Assembly (NCBI RefSeq): GCF_019972135.1
Contig: NZ_BPFI01000001.1
Coordinates: forward strand, 851,106-915,105
DNA from: Sulfurovum sp. TSL1
Lineage (GTDB): Bacteria; Campylobacterota; Campylobacteria; Campylobacterales; Sulfurovaceae
Direction of reading: 5' to 3'
DNA: 64,000 bases
A program made the translations under genes and the position numbers. The notes beneath the pieces are model-generated. The model was not told the origin of the DNA, ran no database searches, and was given only the letters and a program-made list of their open reading frames with translations. Shown here piece by piece: positions 17,901 to 28,019 of the stretch; positions within the stretch are counted from its first letter, which is position 1, and the number at the start of each line of letters is the position of its first letter.

Positions 17901-18965
17901 TTATTTCATACAGCTAGATAGGTCTGTAATATTTTTTGCACGATTCACACAGGGTATACGGGATTGCAGATCTATGAGTTCGTCTTCTATGTTATCGAGT
18001 AATATATCTTTTTGTTTCTCATCCCAAAGCTGTATCTCATCATCCTTCTCTCTTCCCATCTGTATCTTCATTTGACTCAAAGGCTCCATACATTGGTTTG
18101 CTGAAAAAGAGTTTTCCACTGTCTGTAGACATTCACGTGTTTTCTTCATAGATTTTAAGAGTTTAGGTAAGAGTTTCTTTTGTCTTTTATACATATCTTT
18201 AGCAATATGGTTCATGAACTTTGTCCGCTCTTCATTGCTTATATCACCACTACTGCAACTTGTATTCATATCACAGACACCCAAAGCCGCTTCTTTTAAT
18301 ATTTTATAAAAATTTTCTGCTTTACGTGCATTCTTTGTTTTAATTTTATCTTTAAAAAGCGCAAACTCATGTACAGGGAAATCAGGCACAGCATACGTTT
18401 CACTGGACGTATTACTGTCAAAAATAGCTTTGGTTGCCTCTTTTACATACAGAACATCGAATATACGGGACTCTAACTTAAGCACGATATTTTTATAGAT
18501 GCATTTTTTTATACCTGCACCTTCCCACACCTCACAAACAACACCAGCAACCGTTTCTTCTCCTGTTTTAGCCAAAGAAGCTGTTTCATCATGAACGTTG
18601 ATATCATGAGAACTTTTTTTACGTTCCAGGAGTTGTTCATTGGTATAATCAGCAGTAATGACCGTATCTTTTGTATGTTTTTCAAGTCTTTTTACATATT
18701 GTTTATGCGCGATGGCACCTGTAGTAAGTAAATGTCCTTCTTCTTCTTCAATCTTAACTTCACCCCACTCTTTAAAGTGCAATTTTGCATACCCTTCTAT
18801 CGTCAAATTGGTTTCGGGTGTAAGTGCTCCTCCACCGCTGATCTGATAGATGATCATGCCAGACTCTACAGCAAAAGGATGTGTCTTTACTTCTGCATGA
18901 AGCAGTGTGACACTTCCCAGACATGCAAAAAGTACAATCGTTTTAATGTAATGGCATAGTGTCAT
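17901..18965 (-). CDS. uncharacterised exported protein
   Basis: From the ATG at 18965 (AAGGAAA ribosome site; an upstream in-frame start is unsupported) the protein is 354 residues. It has a signal peptide (IKTIVLFACLGSVTLLHA). The N-terminal half is beta-rich (MIIYQISGGGALTPETNLTI) and contains a Cys pair near VAGVVCEVWEGAGIKKC; the C-terminal half is helical and charged with several more Cys (CDMNTSCSS, RECLQ, CM, CVNRA), suggesting disulfides in the periplasm. No family recognised. It ends 6 bp before the radical SAM/SPASM gene, so the two may function together. Confidence 0.7.
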   Translation of the reverse strand: MTLCHYIKTIVLFACLGSVTLLHAEVKTHPFAVESGMIIYQISGGGALTPETNLTIEGYAKLHFKEWGEVKIEEEEGHLLTTGAIAHKQYVKRLEKHTKDTVITADYTNEQLLERKKSSHDINVHDETASLAKTGEETVAGVVCEVWEGAGIKKCIYKNIVLKLESRIFDVLYVKEATKAIFDSNTSSETYAVPDFPVHEFALFKDKIKTKNARKAENFYKILKEAALGVCDMNTSCSSGDISNEERTKFMNHIAKDMYKRQKKLLPKLLKSMKKTRECLQTVENSFSANQCMEPLSQMKIQMGREKDDEIQLWDEKQKDILLDNIEDELIDLQSRIPCVNRAKNITDLSSCMK

Positions 18966-19100
18966 ACGTTTCCTTGTCATACATAAGTAATTGATAGCGT
19001 ATTGTAGCATAATTAAAAGCTATCAAAGATAGCTGCCGATACTAGCTATATCCATCTTACTTGAAAGAATTGTTCCTTTTTCTTTTCTATACATTCTTTT

Positions 19101-20366
19101 TTAAAACAATCCTTTTGAAAATGCAAATCCAACACTCATTTTTGTCACACTTCTATCATAATCGATCAAACTTTCGCCATATCCACTAAACAGTTTAACA
19201 TACCAAAATGTATTCTCTGAATTAAAAAATGGTGTGGTATAGTCAAGTTGAATAGCTCCTTTATTCTCCTGAAAATCAAAATTATTCCGTACATACAAAT
19301 TAAACTGATGTTCTCCATACAGGTATTGAAGCTCTATCTCGCCATAGCCTAAATAATCCGTGATATCGGGGTTATCATCACCGGAATCATTGGGATCAGT
19401 ACCTTCATAAAAAGCATCACTTTTTCTGCTTTCAGGTATCCTGTACCATCCTTCAACCCTCATAAAAAGTGAATCCCACTGCCATAAGGTCGATAAAAAG
19501 AGTCTGTTCCATGATCTGGAGGCATACCCTTCTTCTCCGTTCGATTGGTGTCTATACCCGAATTTGAATGCTTTTAAATTGTATTTTTCGTCCCAATCAT
19601 CCGATGTGGGTAGGATCATATAGAGTTCCGGCGTATAGTTCGTTTCCCGAAACGGTGCTGATGCATCATAGAGTTTCCACCATACCTGTTGGGTGTAGGC
19701 TACAGAAATATATTCATTCCAGCCAAAAAGATCATAGGTCAAAGGTTTTTGAAAACTGAGCTGGTACTCTGCTTCTATATTATTCTCATACTCTATATCT
19801 TGTAGCACATCATCAGATAAAACACTCCCGTTATATATGGAGGAAGGACGCCTGTACCTGCTTGACGAATAGGTGAACGGTGCAAAATAATTGGTCTTAT
19901 AGGGATGCAGACCAAAACGATTTTCCAAAAACTTCATAACCATTGATTTGACTTCCGGTGTTTCAACATCTATTTTAGAAAAGGCGAAGTTCGCACCTTT
20001 CTGTTCTGATGTATAGGTAAACTGCTTTTGTACCCTTTCAAAAAAGCTCTCCTCTTTTTTACGTACAGGTTTTTTATACTCCCGCTGTACATAGGCATAT
20101 TTGGAAGCAGCCTGTTTGTACCAGTGGACTGCTTTGAGAAGATCTTTCTTTACACCTTCACCATTCTCGTACATCTGCGCCAAAATATACTGGGCTTCCT
20201 TATTACCTTCCTGTGCTTCTTTTTTTATCACACCATAGGCTTTACCATAATCTTTTTCTTGATAAGATGCCAAAGCTTTCGTATATTCATCTGCACCTTG
20301 AGCCAGTAGATATACCGAGCTTAACACTGTAAACAACAACACACTGAATATACTGATCCTGAACAT
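19101..20366 (-). CDS. pldA: outer-membrane phospholipase A1 with N-terminal Sel1/TPR-like region
   Basis: A 421-residue exported protein. After the signal peptide, residues 27-95 form Sel1/TPR-like helices (EGNKEAQYILAQMYENGEGV). Residues about 145-421 match the OMPLA barrel; the catalytic His and Ser lie in GYRHQSNG (His273, Ser275) and the Asn in SRSWNRL (Asn287), the same spacing as E. coli PldA. The terminal residue is Phe. OMPLA hydrolyses phospholipids that reach the outer leaflet. The helical N-terminal extension is not part of classical PldA. It directly follows the RND pump gene, sharing its boundary base, so it is probably transcribed with the efflux operon. Confidence 0.92.
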   Translation of the reverse strand: MFRISIFSVLLFTVLSSVYLLAQGADEYTKALASYQEKDYGKAYGVIKKEAQEGNKEAQYILAQMYENGEGVKKDLLKAVHWYKQAASKYAYVQREYKKPVRKKEESFFERVQKQFTYTSEQKGANFAFSKIDVETPEVKSMVMKFLENRFGLHPYKTNYFAPFTYSSSRYRRPSSIYNGSVLSDDVLQDIEYENNIEAEYQLSFQKPLTYDLFGWNEYISVAYTQQVWWKLYDASAPFRETNYTPELYMILPTSDDWDEKYNLKAFKFGYRHQSNGEEGYASRSWNRLFLSTLWQWDSLFMRVEGWYRIPESRKSDAFYEGTDPNDSGDDNPDITDYLGYGEIELQYLYGEHQFNLYVRNNFDFQENKGAIQLDYTTPFFNSENTFWYVKLFSGYGESLIDYDRSVTKMSVGFAFSKGLF

Positions 20367-23300
20367 TATACTTTTCCTTTCTCATACCATTTTCTCAGCC
20401 ATGCATCCATCGGGTACATGATACGGTAAATTGCAGGGACCACCAAAAGGGTCAAAATAGTGGAACTCATAAGCCCTCCGATGATCGCCAGTGCCATGGG
20501 TGCATTGCTCTCATGCCCTGCACCGCCTCCAAAAGCCAGAGGGAGCATCGCCCCGATCATGGCAAACGTGGTCATGAGGATAGGACGAAGTCTTTTTTCC
20601 CCAGCTTCCAAGATGGCTTCATTGACCTCTTTGCCTTCCTTGATCGCCTGGTTTGCAAAGTCAACGACCAGAATTGCATTCTTCCCTACCATACCAAGCA
20701 AAAGAATGATACCGATCATCACAAAGAGACTGAAGTTATTCCCCGTTAGGTAGAGTGCCACGATCACCCCGGTAAAGGAAAGCGGCATCGCCACCATAAT
20801 GATGAACGGCTGGACGATCGACTCATAGAGTGCCGCAAGGATCAGATAGATCAAAATAATTGCCAAAAGTACTGCAGCACCAAATGCGGCATTGGTATCG
20901 GCCATATTCTCGATATCTCCCGTATAACGGTAGTTATACCCTGCAGGAAGTATCTCTCCTATTTTGTCATCGACCACTTTCATGATCACATCCAGACTGG
21001 TCTCATACATCCCCGATGTCACCATGACCTTACGCTCACGGTCATAGCGGTTAATGGATGCTGTTCCGGTATGTTCTTCAAACGTGATCAATCCTTCAAG
21101 CGAAACAAATTCACCCTCACGGTTTTTGACCTGAAGTTTTTTAATATCATCGATCGTACTTCGATACTGATCATCGAAACGCAGGGTGATATCAAATTCA
21201 CGGCCGTTCTCTTCATAATAGGATATCGCTCTGTCACTGGAATACGCGCTCGAAAGGATACCGGCTATTTCATTCGCACTCACACCGGAACGCTGTGCAT
21301 TTTCTCTTAATATATCTATTTTTATTTCCGGCTTTCCACTCTCATAGTCTCTGTCTATACCTACGGCCCCTTTGGTCTGTTTGAGCAGATCCATCAACTT
21401 CTGTGTCGTTTCATTCAACACATCAAGATCACTTCCTGTCACGACGATCTGTACGGGAGCGTTGCTGCTGCCCGTATCAAACGGTGCAACCTCTTCCACC
21501 GTCACGACCATATCTTTGATCGTTTTGAATGCATTGGCATACTGCTGCACTACATCTTCCTGAGAAACGGACCTCTGATCTACGGGCTTGAGCTTTGCAT
21601 AGATCTTGGCCTTATGGATCTCCTTGGCACTGTTATACCCAATGGAGAGTACCGTATACTCTATATTCTCATCACTCTGCATTTTCTCAAGCATAGGCTT
21701 CATTTTTTTCTTCATCTCTTCCAGGCTTGTTCCTACCGGTGCTTTGGTAAATACCTGGAACTCACTGTTGTCCTGCATCGGTACGAAGTCCATTCCTGTA
21801 GAGAGTTTGGTCGAGGCAACCAATACTCCTATCGTGACCAGGATCGTGATCCACTTAAAACGGATCAAAGGTTTGAGCAGCGCTACATAGGCCCTGTCAA
21901 GTTTGACAAAAAGAGGCTCTGTCAAATGGAAAAATCTACTCTCCTTGGCACTTAATACACGTGCACCGACCGTCGGGATGAACATCACCGCTACCAAATA
22001 AGAGATCACAACCCCTGAAGCTACGGTCATGGCAAACGAGTTGAAGAACATACCCACGATCCCGTCCATAAAGGCAACCGGTACGAACACGGCAAGCAGT
22101 ACCGAAGAGATCGCCAAAATGGAAAATGATACCTCTTTGATCCCTTCAAAGGATGCCTTGAACGGTTCCATGCCTGCTTCCATCTTTTTAGTGATGTTCT
22201 CGATCACAACGATCGCGTCATCGATAAAGATACCTATGGCAAGTGTGAGTCCTATGAGTGTCAATTTGTTCAGGTCGTACCCCAACCAGTCAATAATAGC
22301 AAACGTACCAATGATCGATGTAGGAATGGCCAATGCAGAAACGATCGTCGCAGTGATATTTCGAAGAAAGAAAAAGACAATGATGATCGCCAATATGGAA
22401 CCATAGATAAGGTCAAAGGTCACATTGTCTATATTCACCATGATCTTATCGCTCTGGTCCTGGAGCAGCTGTAGCACATAATCATCCCCGGCAATGGTTT
22501 CAAGACGCGGCATCACTGCTTTCACCCCGTTGATGATATCCAGTACATTTTCCCCGGAGATCTTTTTAACCTCGAGCATGACACCTTGATTTCCATTGTA
22601 CGAAGAGAAACTGCTGCTGTCACTCAAACCATCTACAACCCGCGCAACATCTTTCAGTTTAATTCCCGGTTTGATGATCAATTCCCTAAGATCATCCACA
22701 CTGATGGCATCCGCTTTCACTTTGATCACAGTCTCTTTTTGATCACTGATAAGCTTACCCGCCCCCTGGTTAATGTTCTGAGCCGCAACGATATTTTGCA
22801 CATCAAGTGGTGTAAGATCGTATTTATTGAGCTTGAACGGGTCAACAAAAATACGTATTTCTCTGTCCTGATACCCAATGATATTGACTTCGCCCACACC
22901 TTTGATACGTTGAAGTATAGGCTTGATCTTTTCATCTGACATTCGCATCAGTGCAGTGACATCACCTGTTTTACTGGCAACAAAAAGATCGATCACCACG
23001 CCGCTTGCACCCAGTTTTTTTACGATCGGTTTTTCCACTTCATTGGGAAGTACAACAGAACCGATCTTGTCACGTACATCGTTCGTCGCTTCATCGATAT
23101 CCTTAAAAAGCTCAAACTGGATGGTCACCGTACTAAATCCTTCATAGGAGGTCGACATCAGTTTATCGATCCCATCGATCCCGCTGACAGCTTCTTCGAG
23201 TTTATCTGTCACTTTGGTTTCCACTGTACTGGCATCAGCACCGTCGTAGGTCGTTTGAATGGTAACTACAGGGAAATCGACATTGGGGAAAAGATTGACA

Positions 23301-23395
23301 GGCATTGTATTGTAGGACATCAATCCAAATACAATGAACGACAAGACTCCCATCAGGGTGGTGATAGGTCTGTTTATGGCAAATTTATACATCAC
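20366..23395 (-). CDS. RND-family efflux pump, inner-membrane subunit (HAE1 type)
   Basis: A 1009-residue AcrB/MexB-like transporter with twelve membrane helices and two large periplasmic loops. It starts MMYKFAINRPITTLMGVLSF; the proton-relay aspartates are in IGLTLAIGIFIDDAIVVIEN, and the internal repeat has LVVDFANQAIKEG. It would expel hydrophobic compounds or drugs using the proton gradient, with the adaptor and TolC-like proteins encoded just upstream. The four efflux genes run leftward behind the TetR gene. Substrate unknown. Confidence 0.94.
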   Translation of the reverse strand: MMYKFAINRPITTLMGVLSFIVFGLMSYNTMPVNLFPNVDFPVVTIQTTYDGADASTVETKVTDKLEEAVSGIDGIDKLMSTSYEGFSTVTIQFELFKDIDEATNDVRDKIGSVVLPNEVEKPIVKKLGASGVVIDLFVASKTGDVTALMRMSDEKIKPILQRIKGVGEVNIIGYQDREIRIFVDPFKLNKYDLTPLDVQNIVAAQNINQGAGKLISDQKETVIKVKADAISVDDLRELIIKPGIKLKDVARVVDGLSDSSSFSSYNGNQGVMLEVKKISGENVLDIINGVKAVMPRLETIAGDDYVLQLLQDQSDKIMVNIDNVTFDLIYGSILAIIIVFFFLRNITATIVSALAIPTSIIGTFAIIDWLGYDLNKLTLIGLTLAIGIFIDDAIVVIENITKKMEAGMEPFKASFEGIKEVSFSILAISSVLLAVFVPVAFMDGIVGMFFNSFAMTVASGVVISYLVAVMFIPTVGARVLSAKESRFFHLTEPLFVKLDRAYVALLKPLIRFKWITILVTIGVLVASTKLSTGMDFVPMQDNSEFQVFTKAPVGTSLEEMKKKMKPMLEKMQSDENIEYTVLSIGYNSAKEIHKAKIYAKLKPVDQRSVSQEDVVQQYANAFKTIKDMVVTVEEVAPFDTGSSNAPVQIVVTGSDLDVLNETTQKLMDLLKQTKGAVGIDRDYESGKPEIKIDILRENAQRSGVSANEIAGILSSAYSSDRAISYYEENGREFDITLRFDDQYRSTIDDIKKLQVKNREGEFVSLEGLITFEEHTGTASINRYDRERKVMVTSGMYETSLDVIMKVVDDKIGEILPAGYNYRYTGDIENMADTNAAFGAAVLLAIILIYLILAALYESIVQPFIIMVAMPLSFTGVIVALYLTGNNFSLFVMIGIILLLGMVGKNAILVVDFANQAIKEGKEVNEAILEAGEKRLRPILMTTFAMIGAMLPLAFGGGAGHESNAPMALAIIGGLMSSTILTLLVVPAIYRIMYPMDAWLRKWYEKGKV

Positions 23396-23398
23396 TTC

Positions 23399-24106
23399 CT
23401 ACTTTACTGTAATGTATCCATCACCAAAAAGTCCCACAGGGAAACTCTCTGCTTTGACCTCAGCCGACATCTTTCGTGATTTTGTATCGATGGTCGGATA
23501 GATCTTATAGATAGTTCCCTCGTACACTGTATCATCTCCATCTACTTTGTATTTAAAGCTATCACCAACTTTCACTTTACCATGATATTTTTGATCAAAA
23601 TTGAGTATGAGCTTTCGTGCTTTTAGACTTTGTATATCATAGACCTCCGTGATCATTTGACCGCTGACCACATCTCCAACTTCACTATGTTTTGCAGTGA
23701 TCATGCCGTCAAAAGGAGCATGAAGATAGGTTTTGGCTAAAAGTGTTTCCTGGTACTTGAGTTGCACTTTCGCATTGTCGTATTTATAGGCATAACTCTC
23801 AAACAGGGAGACATTAATATGCTGCTGGACCTTTTTTTGACGTTCATAGTCACTTTCTGCATATTTCAGGGCCACTTTTGAGACCTCGACCATCGCTTCA
23901 ATATCATCATTAAGCAGTTCTGCCAGCAATGCATCTTTTTTCACAACTGACCCGATATCCACCTGCATCTCTCCGATTATACCGCTGCTGCTAAAAGCCA
24001 AGGAAGCGCTCTTTTCGGCTTTTACTTCAAAGGTTGCATAGATCTCCTCTGCATGTAACTGCAACACTGCCAATAATAAAACTACCATCTTCTTAAGACT
24101 CGGCAT
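23399..24106 (-). CDS. efflux periplasmic adaptor (membrane fusion protein), short form
   Basis: A 235-residue RND adaptor, shorter than the usual 350-400 residues. After the signal peptide comes the lipoyl/barrel-sandwich half motif (GIIGEMQVDIGSVVKKDALL), a short helical hairpin and the second half (LHAPFDGMITAKHSEVGDVV). A partial beta-barrel follows, and the membrane-proximal domain appears to be missing. It lies between the TolC-type gene and the pump gene (3 bp apart). Minimal adaptors of this kind occur with HAE1 pumps in this phylum, so truncation need not mean loss of function. Confidence 0.9.
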   Translation of the reverse strand: MPSLKKMVVLLLAVLQLHAEEIYATFEVKAEKSASLAFSSSGIIGEMQVDIGSVVKKDALLAELLNDDIEAMVEVSKVALKYAESDYERQKKVQQHINVSLFESYAYKYDNAKVQLKYQETLLAKTYLHAPFDGMITAKHSEVGDVVSGQMITEVYDIQSLKARKLILNFDQKYHGKVKVGDSFKYKVDGDDTVYEGTIYKIYPTIDTKSRKMSAEVKAESFPVGLFGDGYITVK

Positions 24107-24139
24107 TTAGTGCCTCCCTGTACTGAATTTTAATTCTTG

Positions 24140-25387
24140 TCATCTAATAAACTCCTTTGGGTCTTTCCCCGCATAATAGTAATAGATCGACTTACCGATC
24201 TCATAATCATAAAGTGTCTCTTTGTACCGTGACTGGGCAACTGTTTTTTGCGTCAGTGCATCAAGAAAAGCAATATTGTCGATCAAACCCACTTCAAATT
24301 TGTTTTTGAGCACCGCATAGGTACTTTTTGCAGCACGCAGAGCACTTTTGGCACTTTTAAGTCTTGTACGTATCGTCTCCAGACTTTTTTGTGAGAGATC
24401 GAAATTCATCTGTTGTTCTTGTTTTGCATGATCGATCTCTGAGAGCAATGCCAACTTCTGATACTTTACCGCTTCACTCTCTTTTGCCATTTTTCCATTG
24501 TCAAAAAGCCTCATGTTCACAGAGATCATCAATGTGTTCTGATGATCAAGCAGTAATCCATCTCCACTCAGTTCACCCAAAGAAACCGTATCATCAAAAT
24601 GTGATTTATTGTACGTATCAGATATGCTTACCTGTGGTCTGTAGCCTGCATCAATGATATTGGACTGCTCACCGATGGCATTGGCATTGGCTTCAAGCAT
24701 TTTGATAGTTTCAAAAGTTTCAAATCGCTCATTTTCGGGTTCTTTAAAAGAGTCTCTTTTTAACTGTGCAGCAGACAGACCGCTTAGGAGCTGCAGATTT
24801 TTTTCACTGCTTACCAACTCCAAGTGCGTATTAGCCATCGTATAATTATTACTGTCAAACTCTGCCTGAAGTTTATCCACCTCTTCTTGTGTAGAAAGGC
24901 CTGCACTCTTAAATTTTTTGATACGCTTTATCTGTGCTTTCAACTCAACAGAACGTTCTTCCAGAGCCTGCAGTGTTGCCTTGAGCTTCTGCAATCCGTA
25001 ATAATGACGCACGATTTCAAGCGTAATACTTTTTTCAAACGCACGTTTTTCAAAAAGCGCTGCTTCATGTTCATAACGTTTGGCATCAAGCAATGCACTT
25101 TTTCTGCCGCCGTCATATATCTCCAGATTCACCGTAGCAAATGCACTTGAGGTTTGCCCCGGGTTGACTATGTTATTCGGTGAGATGTAACTGTGATTTG
25201 CACCGATATCCACTGTCGGCCAATAAGCACTTTTGGCTGCTTCTACTTCCTCTTGTTTGGCAGTCACTCTTATGTCTTTTGCTTGAATTAATCCGTTCTC
25301 TTTATTTGCATGTTCTATCAATGTCTTTAACCCGTAATTTTGGGCAAAAACAAACAAAGGCAAAAACAATCCTACTACTATTCTCAT
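24140..25387 (-). CDS. TolC-family outer-membrane efflux protein
   Basis: A 415-residue protein with a signal peptide (MRIVVGLFLPLFVFA) and two outer-membrane efflux protein repeats with long coiled coils (for example LKATLQALEERSVELKAQI and KQEQQMNFDLSQKSLETIR). It forms the trimeric exit duct for the adjacent adaptor and pump. Its ATG overlaps the stop of the TetR gene by 4 bp, so the repressor and its target genes are translated from one message. Confidence 0.92.
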   Translation of the reverse strand: MRIVVGLFLPLFVFAQNYGLKTLIEHANKENGLIQAKDIRVTAKQEEVEAAKSAYWPTVDIGANHSYISPNNIVNPGQTSSAFATVNLEIYDGGRKSALLDAKRYEHEAALFEKRAFEKSITLEIVRHYYGLQKLKATLQALEERSVELKAQIKRIKKFKSAGLSTQEEVDKLQAEFDSNNYTMANTHLELVSSEKNLQLLSGLSAAQLKRDSFKEPENERFETFETIKMLEANANAIGEQSNIIDAGYRPQVSISDTYNKSHFDDTVSLGELSGDGLLLDHQNTLMISVNMRLFDNGKMAKESEAVKYQKLALLSEIDHAKQEQQMNFDLSQKSLETIRTRLKSAKSALRAAKSTYAVLKNKFEVGLIDNIAFLDALTQKTVAQSRYKETLYDYEIGKSIYYYYAGKDPKEFIR

Positions 25388-25983
25388 CTGATATCCTTCT
25401 TTTCAATAATCGTAAACAAGGTTTCAACAAATTGATCGATATGCACTTTTGCATCGATCTCATTGACTTTTGATTCTACCACCAAGCCTAAAGAATAGGT
25501 GTGCAGCATCCCAAACATCTCTTTGGACTCCGCTTTTATCTCTCCCATTAGTATAGCTTCATCTACGATCTGATCCAATATTATTTGGAATCTTTCACGA
25601 CATGCCCTACTGAAGTCTCTCATCTCATCCACATTGGATGTCAGTGAAATGGCTAAAAATTCTCTATAGATAGACAACTGTTTTTCATAATCGGCATCAC
25701 TGTAGAGTTGAGACAAAAATCTTTTGATCTTCTCTTTGGTACTGATATCTTCCCTGATCAGTGCATGAAGCCATTTTTCATGTTCCGCAATAAAAACGGA
25801 AATGATCTCAAAAACGATATCTTCTTTGTTTCTGAAATACTCATAGATCGTACCTTTACCGACACCGGCACACTCTGCTATTTTGGAAATGGTAATATTT
25901 TTGATACCGTGTTCAAGTAACAGACTTTTGGAAGCAAGTGCGATAGCACGGCGTTTCTCTTCTTTATTGACAATAATTGCCAT
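25384..25983 (-). CDS. TetR/AcrR-family repressor of the efflux operon
   Basis: A 199-residue regulator. The N-terminal helix-turn-helix is at about residues 27-50 (NITISKIAECAGVGKGTIYE, then YFRNKEDI); the C-terminal ligand-binding and dimer domain is less conserved. It is the first gene of the efflux operon and has a perfect 13-bp inverted repeat just upstream of its start, so autorepression together with the pump genes is likely. The inducing ligand is unknown. Confidence 0.92.
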   Translation of the reverse strand: MAIIVNKEEKRRAIALASKSLLLEHGIKNITISKIAECAGVGKGTIYEYFRNKEDIVFEIISVFIAEHEKWLHALIREDISTKEKIKRFLSQLYSDADYEKQLSIYREFLAISLTSNVDEMRDFSRACRERFQIILDQIVDEAILMGEIKAESKEMFGMLHTYSLGLVVESKVNEIDAKVHIDQFVETLFTIIEKKDIR

Positions 25984-26000
25984 ACCGCTCCTTTTATGAC

Positions 26001-26013
26001 TGACCGTCGGTCA
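26001..26013 (-). promoter_or_regulatory. TetR-type operator
   Basis: TGACCG-T-CGGTCA is a perfect inverted repeat with one central base, 18 bp before the tetR start codon and followed by the AAAAGGAG ribosome site. A TATACT box lies upstream (about 26029-26034 on the minus strand), so a bound dimer would block the start of transcription. The TGACC/GGTCA half-sites are typical for TetR regulators of RND pumps. Confidence 0.75.
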
Positions 26014-26131
26014 ATTAAAAATCAATGAAGTATAACACATTTTATTTAGAATGGGATGTTTGAATCTATGGTGAATTTTTTTACAGGTTTTTGATGAGCT
26101 GAAGTATGGAAATTTGATTATGCAGTGTCAC

Positions 26132-26773
26132 TTATATGTGCTTAAGCCTCTGTATCAAGACGATCATTGTGACCCAAAACAGACCCAGTCCTATGCCTGC
26201 GACCACATCACTCAGCCAATGTACATCCAGATACACTCTCGAAAAAGCAATGATAAGCGGCCAAACGATACAACTTGCCCATAACACTGACCGTAAGGCT
26301 AGGGAATGCACTCTTTTAGAAAGTATCAAATAAACAGCCAGTGCCATTGCTGTTGCCATTGTGGTATGTCCTGAGGGGAATGAGTAAGTTGCGATCGAAA
26401 GTATATCGGAACTCGGCCTGTCACGTTGTACGATCATTTTGATAGAAATATACGCTATATTTGCACCTAATACAGAAAAGAAATAGAACAAAAGATCATT
26501 ATACCATCTCTTATAGATCAAAAAGAGCATCATGAAGAGTGAAAAAATAAAAATACCCATTGCACCGTTGAAGTTGGTCAGTGTCACCATAAACTTGGTC
26601 AATATCGGGGTCTGTATCGTATGGATATACGTCTCTATCCATCGATCTATCATGAGAATATACTCTTTTTCTCTCACCCCATCTGCCATTGCTGCAAACA
26701 GATAAAAGCCTAGAATATTCATTGTGATCACTGCTTTGTTTTTTAAAAGAAATGCAACTACTTTAGTTTTCAT
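26132..26773 (-). CDS. PAP2-superfamily membrane phosphatase
   Basis: A 213-residue protein with about six membrane helices and the three PAP2 signatures: KMIVQRDRPSS, YSFPSGHTTMA and SRVYLDVHWLSDVV. Such enzymes remove phosphate from undecaprenyl pyrophosphate, phosphatidylglycerol phosphate or lipid A. The active site would face the periplasm. Its start overlaps the end of the MFS gene by 11 bp, so the two form one unit. Which lipid it acts on cannot be told from this sequence. Confidence 0.88.
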   Translation of the reverse strand: MKTKVVAFLLKNKAVITMNILGFYLFAAMADGVREKEYILMIDRWIETYIHTIQTPILTKFMVTLTNFNGAMGIFIFSLFMMLFLIYKRWYNDLLFYFFSVLGANIAYISIKMIVQRDRPSSDILSIATYSFPSGHTTMATAMALAVYLILSKRVHSLALRSVLWASCIVWPLIIAFSRVYLDVHWLSDVVAGIGLGLFWVTMIVLIQRLKHI

Positions 26774-27920
26774 GACGACCTTTCATTAAAAGAAAAAAGA
26801 GTGTCAGTGCCAGTGTTCCCGAAAAAGCATAGACCAATGCGATCTTCATATTCATATGTTCCCAGATGAGCCCGGAAATATATGCTCCCAATGCGCCAAA
26901 GAGTGCTACTCCAGCGTAAAAAATGCCATAGACCGAACCTTTATTGGTTGCACTTTGTGCTATAAAGGCACGGTTGGCATTCAGAGACGCCACAGTGAAA
27001 AGGCCCAGGAAAACATAGGAGATCCATGTAAAAAAAGGACTCTGCAGCATTAAAGATCCTTGAGCAGCAGCGCCGCAGGCATAAGAGAATGCCAGGACAC
27101 GTTTCACGCCGAATCGATCAATAAGTATGCCAAAAATATAACTGCTCAGTGTCTGTACTCCAGAAGATACCACAAAAAGCAGCGGTATGACAGCTGTGGC
27201 AATGCCAACCGCTTTGGCCTGCATCGTAAAAAAAGAAGGGTTGAAGGCAAAAAGTAAAAATAGAAAATAAAAGAACAGTGCACCGATCGTTTTTTTGTCA
27301 TCCTGAGTCAATGTAAATGATTGTTGGGATTGGGTCATTGGCTTAGGTACATCACGCACAAAAAATGTGACGATCACAAGTCCTATGATACCAGGAACAA
27401 AAGTAGCATAAAAGATGTTACGCATGACCGTTTCACTCTGACCAAAGTACCAAAGCAATGCAAAGAGTATCAACGCACCGCTCAGTTCTCCTGCGATGTC
27501 CATCATCTTATGAAAACCAAAGGTTTTACCCGATGCATGTGCTCTGATATACTGGACGATCATCACATCTTTGGGAGCAGAACGCAGTCCTTTCCCCAAT
27601 CTCTCCGCCACCTGTAAGCCTGCTACAGTTTTATACCCCTGTGTAAATCCTATCAGAGGCTTGCTCAAGGCAGAAAAAGCATATCCTCCCACAACCAAAG
27701 GTTTGACAATACCATATCTGTCAGAGATATAACCCGATACCAAACGAAGTGCATATGAGGCAAAAGTAGATATCGCTACGATAATACCCAGTTTGTCCAT
27801 ACCCTCATCCAAGACTATAACAACAAAAATAGGTAAAATGGGCATGATCATTGCAGAAGCCATATCAGTAAAATAACTTACCCAACCCAGCATAATGACA
27901 TTTTTATTGATATGTTTCAT
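26763..27920 (-). CDS. MFS transporter
   Basis: A 385-residue major facilitator with twelve predicted helices. The loop 2-3 motif is present as SGYISDRYGIVKPLVVGGY, and an equivalent RFGVKRV occurs in the second half. The family is broad (drug or metabolite efflux); no substrate motif was recognised. It overlaps the PAP2 phosphatase gene, which may suggest a link to lipids or export of a lipid-linked compound, but this is weak. Confidence 0.88.
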   Translation of the reverse strand: MKHINKNVIMLGWVSYFTDMASAMIMPILPIFVVIVLDEGMDKLGIIVAISTFASYALRLVSGYISDRYGIVKPLVVGGYAFSALSKPLIGFTQGYKTVAGLQVAERLGKGLRSAPKDVMIVQYIRAHASGKTFGFHKMMDIAGELSGALILFALLWYFGQSETVMRNIFYATFVPGIIGLVIVTFFVRDVPKPMTQSQQSFTLTQDDKKTIGALFFYFLFLLFAFNPSFFTMQAKAVGIATAVIPLLFVVSSGVQTLSSYIFGILIDRFGVKRVLAFSYACGAAAQGSLMLQSPFFTWISYVFLGLFTVASLNANRAFIAQSATNKGSVYGIFYAGVALFGALGAYISGLIWEHMNMKIALVYAFSGTLALTLFFLLMKGRHEN

Positions 27921-28019
27921 GATCTTGCATATTTCTCATATTTACTCAAATCTGTCATGACCTTTTCCTCACTCTAGAACTATCGGTCCATCTATTCAGT
28001 CAAGAAGGCAGAAACCATG

